A stretch of 7,419 nt of DNA from NCBI GenBank assembly GCA_964477085.1, contig CAYZDF010000102.1, positions 1 through 7,419 of the forward strand, written 5' to 3'. Position numbers and translations under genes: made by a program. This stretch comes from Dichloromethanomonas sp964477085 (lineage in GTDB: Bacteria; Bacillota; Desulfitobacteriia; Desulfitobacteriales; Syntrophobotulaceae). Below the pieces are notes generated by a model, which was not told where the DNA came from, ran no database searches, and was given only the letters and a program-made list of their open reading frames with translations. Positions 5,536-7,419 of this stretch are shown piece by piece (position 1 is the stretch's first letter; every line of letters starts with the position of its first letter).

Positions 5536-5541
5536 ATTATA
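5536..5541 (-). promoter_or_regulatory. Possible -10 element for the minus-strand membrane protein
   Basis: A perfect TATAAT on the minus strand lies about 45 bases upstream of the AGGAGG at 5487-5492. At 17 bases the -35 position reads TTAATT, a weak match, so this is a tentative vegetative promoter. Confidence 0.3.
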
Positions 5542-5643
5542 TGACAGCTAATCCTGCAATTAAATATAATGGATGATCGCGGTAAAAATTTTGTTAAGCT
5601 TTAAGCCTTTGGATAGAAAACCTATTAAAATATCTCCTTTAAC

Positions 5644-5677
5644 AAGAAAAGACAGTGTAGTACTGTCTATTTCTTTT
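5644..5677. terminator. Terminator after the ZIP gene, probably usable on both strands
   Basis: GACAGT (5651-5656) pairs with ACTGTC (5662-5667) around a GTAGT loop, extended by A-T pairs. On the minus strand TTTTCTTGTT follows, fitting an end for the ZIP transporter gene about 40 bases upstream. On the plus strand TATTTCTTTT follows. Confidence 0.65.
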
Positions 5678-5714
5678 CGTAATATTATTCTACGGTTAAG
5701 ATCAACACGATAAC

Positions 5715-6467
5715 TTAGTGTGGCAGATACAACGATATCATAACAAAGAAAACAAATCCAATAATTGCCCCCAATAGGGCCCAGGCAGGGTGTCTTTCTC
5801 TGGACAGGGGCCAAAGCTCAGCTAATACCAGAAAAGTCATGGCACCGGCAGCAAGTGAGACAAAAAAACAAAGCGAGGAATGGACAGCCCCCAGCGCAAT
5901 TTTACCCAGAATCGCTCCAAGTGGAGTAAAGAAAGCGATACCGAAAGTGAGAGCTAAAATCTTATCCCGACGGATTCCCGCCATCAGTAAAGGAGTCGCT
6001 GTCGCCATACCCTCAGGCAGATTATGTAAGGCGATGCCGATGGCGATCATCATTCCCAGGTCTCCGGTCGATTCATGTCCGACAGCGATGGCCATTCCTT
6101 CCGGAATATCATGGAGTGCGATCCCGGATGCGATCAGGATACCGATCCGCTTCAGATGACTGCGACGAGTCTTAGGGATATTCTTGTGTCTTAACTTCAA
6201 GAGTTTATCGGCTATCCACATAAAGAAGATACCAACAAAAAAACCGTTTAAAAACTGAAAAGGCTCTTGATAACTTAAAGCAACTGGTACTAGATCAAAA
6301 GCGACTACTGCTAACATGACCCCGCCAGCACCTGCTAAAAGAGAGGCCAGTAAACGTTCAGGCGGTCTTCCCATGAACAGCACGATCACACAGCCGGCAG
6401 TTGTCGCTAATCCCGCTATTGTACTGATATAAAGAAGATAAAGAGGAGATTGTTCGGATTGAAACAT
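5715..6467 (-). CDS. ZIP-family divalent metal transporter
   Basis: 250 aa, the usual size for bacterial ZIP proteins (ZupT/GufA type), which bring Zn2+, Fe2+ or Mn2+ across the inner membrane into the cytoplasm. About eight membrane segments can be read. Segment 4 carries HDIPEG (119-124) and segment 5 carries HNLPEG (148-153), the paired metal-site motifs of the family. Segment 2 has FDLVP (57-61) and a later segment has LAELWP (215-220). The segment 3-4 loop, about 92-107, is basic with two His residues (LRHKNIPKTRRSHLKR), much shorter than the His-rich loops of eukaryotic ZIPs. In segment 4, Asp120 stands where Asn is common, which may alter metal choice. ATG 6467 follows AGGAGG by five bases. 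The gene diverges from spoIIR across 158 bases. No Fur- or Zur-type box could be identified with confidence. Confidence 0.92.
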   Translation of the reverse strand: MFQSEQSPLYLLYISTIAGLATTAGCVIVLFMGRPPERLLASLLAGAGGVMLAVVAFDLVPVALSYQEPFQFLNGFFVGIFFMWIADKLLKLRHKNIPKTRRSHLKRIGILIASGIALHDIPEGMAIAVGHESTGDLGMMIAIGIALHNLPEGMATATPLLMAGIRRDKILALTFGIAFFTPLGAILGKIALGAVHSSLCFFVSLAAGAMTFLVLAELWPLSRERHPAWALLGAIIGFVFFVMISLYLPH

Positions 6468-6472
6468 TTTAT

Positions 6473-6478
6473 CCTCCT
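6473..6478 (-). promoter_or_regulatory. Ribosome binding site of the ZIP gene
   Basis: AGGAGG on the minus strand, within TTTTAGGAGGATAAA, lies five bases before ATG 6467 and fixes that start. Confidence 0.8.
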
Positions 6479-6549
6479 AAAATAATCTGCAAAGAAGTTC
6501 CTGATGAATCTTATTGGTTATCAGCATTAAATATACGTTGTGAAAACAA

Positions 6550-6579
6550 GTATAAAAAACTCCCTCCATGGAAATAAAT
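6550..6579 (+). promoter_or_regulatory. Sigma-F-type promoter of spoIIR
   Basis: GTATA (6550-6554) matches the sigma-F -35 consensus GYATA. After 15 bases, GGAAATAAAT (6570-6579) matches the -10 consensus GGNRANAMTW at every position. It lies 46 bases before the spoIIR start codon. In Bacillus, spoIIR is transcribed by sigma-F in the forespore, so gene identity and promoter type agree. The consensus is recalled from Bacillus subtilis. Confidence 0.75.
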
Positions 6580-6625
6580 ACCATCAAAGAGATATTTTAC
6601 GAGATTTACAAGGAGAGAGATTAAC

Positions 6626-7324
6626 ATGTTCTTAAAAAATGAAAGATGTAAAATGGATCAAATGAAAAAGAGGATTATCTGTACTGTGGTGGGCATCGGT
6701 TTATTGATTGGTACTTTGGGGTTAGGCCCTGTTAGCAGTTTCCAGGGGAATAAAACCTACTCTAAGATTGATATTCGAGAAGTAAATCCCACAGAGATCA
6801 TCCGTTTTCATGTTATCGCTAATTCCGATAGCGAAGATGATCAGCTTTTGAAATATGCGGTGAGAGATGAGATTCTTAAAAAGGTTGCACCTAAGCTCGC
6901 CAAATCCTCTTCTCTGGCTGAGTCCAGAAAACTTCTGCAAGAGATGGAGTCGGAAATCTTAGGTACAGCTCAACGTGTTATTCAGGACTGGGGTAAAGAT
7001 TATCCTGTTTCCATGGACTTTGGAATTTATTCTTTTCCTGCTAAATCTTACGGAACAATCGTTTTACCCGGCGGAGAATATGAAGCGGTTAAGATTAAGA
7101 TTGGTGAGGCCCAGGGAGCTAACTGGTGGTGTGTATTGTTTCCGCCTCTATGTTTCGTCAATATCGAAGAGTCTACTGCTCTTCCGGTAGACGGCAAACC
7201 AGGAGTACCTTTGGATTCAGCCGGAAAAAACCAACACATCTCAAATGAGAAAAATACGACTACAGTCCTTACCACGTATGAAGGTAAAAAAGTAGGATTC
7301 TTCTTAGAGAGATTCATTCAGTAG
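6626..7324 (+). CDS. spoIIR: Stage II sporulation protein R
   Basis: 232 aa, near the family's usual length. A basic N-terminus and a hydrophobic export segment (about 17-37) precede the SpoIIR domain (about 56-180). Its signatures are visible: IIRFHVIANSDSEDDQ (58-73) with KYAVRDEIL, then YGTIVLPGGEYEAVKI (142-157), GEAQGANWWCVLFPPLCFV (160-178). The C-terminal part (180-232) is variable and polar. In Bacillus, SpoIIR is made in the forespore under sigma-F, exported into the space between the two membranes, and triggers the mother-cell protease SpoIIGA to activate pro-sigma-E. ATG 6626 follows AAGGAG (6610-6615) by ten bases; a second Met at residue 10 lacks an equally good site. It has its own upstream promoter and diverges from the ZIP gene. 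Confidence 0.95.
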   Translation: MFLKNERCKMDQMKKRIICTVVGIGLLIGTLGLGPVSSFQGNKTYSKIDIREVNPTEIIRFHVIANSDSEDDQLLKYAVRDEILKKVAPKLAKSSSLAESRKLLQEMESEILGTAQRVIQDWGKDYPVSMDFGIYSFPAKSYGTIVLPGGEYEAVKIKIGEAQGANWWCVLFPPLCFVNIEESTALPVDGKPGVPLDSAGKNQHISNEKNTTTVLTTYEGKKVGFFLERFIQ

Positions 7325-7339
7325 AAAAACATTATTAAG

Positions 7340-7370
7340 ACAACTGATCAACATATTGACCAGCTGTTTT
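7340..7370. terminator. Hairpin after spoIIR, stronger on the minus strand
   Basis: ACAACTGATCAA (7340-7351) pairs with TTGACCAGCTGT (7356-7367) around a CATA loop. On the plus strand two positions are A-C mismatches, and TTTT follows. On the minus strand those two become G-U pairs, so the 12-bp stem is complete and is followed by a T-containing stretch ending in TTTTT. It probably ends spoIIR and perhaps also a leftward gene beyond the window. Confidence 0.55.
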
Positions 7371-7419
7371 AGTGTTACTACATATTTAATAGAGCTACAC
7401 TTAATATTATGGTAAAATA

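Noticed and set aside
5560..5814. 84-codon minus-strand frame
   Set aside because: It begins in another frame inside the ZIP gene and crosses its terminator; no ribosome binding site at its start.
7371..7419. Start of another gene at the ATG at 7409
   Set aside because: Only three codons remain in the window and no ribosome binding site precedes it.

Overview
The window looks like chromosomal DNA of an endospore-forming Firmicute. It carries a spoIIR gene preceded by an excellent match to a forespore sigma-F promoter, a SleB/CwlJ-type spore cortex hydrolase and a YlbF-family gene, and most genes have strong AGGAGG-type ribosome binding sites. The moderate base composition and the family mix would fit the Desulfosporosinus/Desulfitobacterium (Peptococcaceae) branch of Clostridia, but that placement is an impression from memory and not something the sequence proves. 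I see no mobile element, CRISPR array, tRNA or rRNA.

Layout, left to right. Positions 1-311 hold no intact gene: a small AT-rich dyad, a possible decayed coding remnant (83-218), and a strong hairpin (253-310) whose 3' arm contains the ribosome binding site of the next gene. Then come, on the plus strand, a secreted SleB-like hydrolase (312-1100, with its own terminator) and a protein with an RskA-like beta-sandwich core and a Gln/Pro/Tyr-rich tail (1283-2194, with its own terminator). On the minus strand follow an unrecognised two-membrane-segment protein (3024-2326) and, transcribed toward it, a YlbF-family protein with a PEG-repeat tail (3640-3134). A 180-base divergent region leads to a plus-strand membrane-anchored SGNH/GDSL-fold protein (3819-4583) whose family Asn and His positions look substituted. 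It converges on an unrecognised minus-strand membrane protein (5475-4738) through a shared bidirectional terminator. A minus-strand ZIP metal transporter (6467-5715) and a plus-strand spoIIR (6626-7324) diverge from the last intergenic region, and a hairpin closes the window.

The genes form mostly single-gene transcription units in alternating directions, not one operon, so joint function cannot be read from layout. The theme that can be defended is sporulation and the cell envelope. SpoIIR signals from forespore to mother cell, SleB-type enzymes degrade cortex, and YlbF-family proteins are linked to developmental control in Bacillus. Four of the eight proteins (RskA-like, two-TM 232 aa, degenerate SGNH, two-TM 245 aa) have no function I can assign. 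I found no clearly new multi-gene system. The most notable items are the SGNH protein with substituted catalytic positions, the RskA-like/low-complexity protein, and the start-site-sequestering terminator-like hairpin ahead of the hydrolase.
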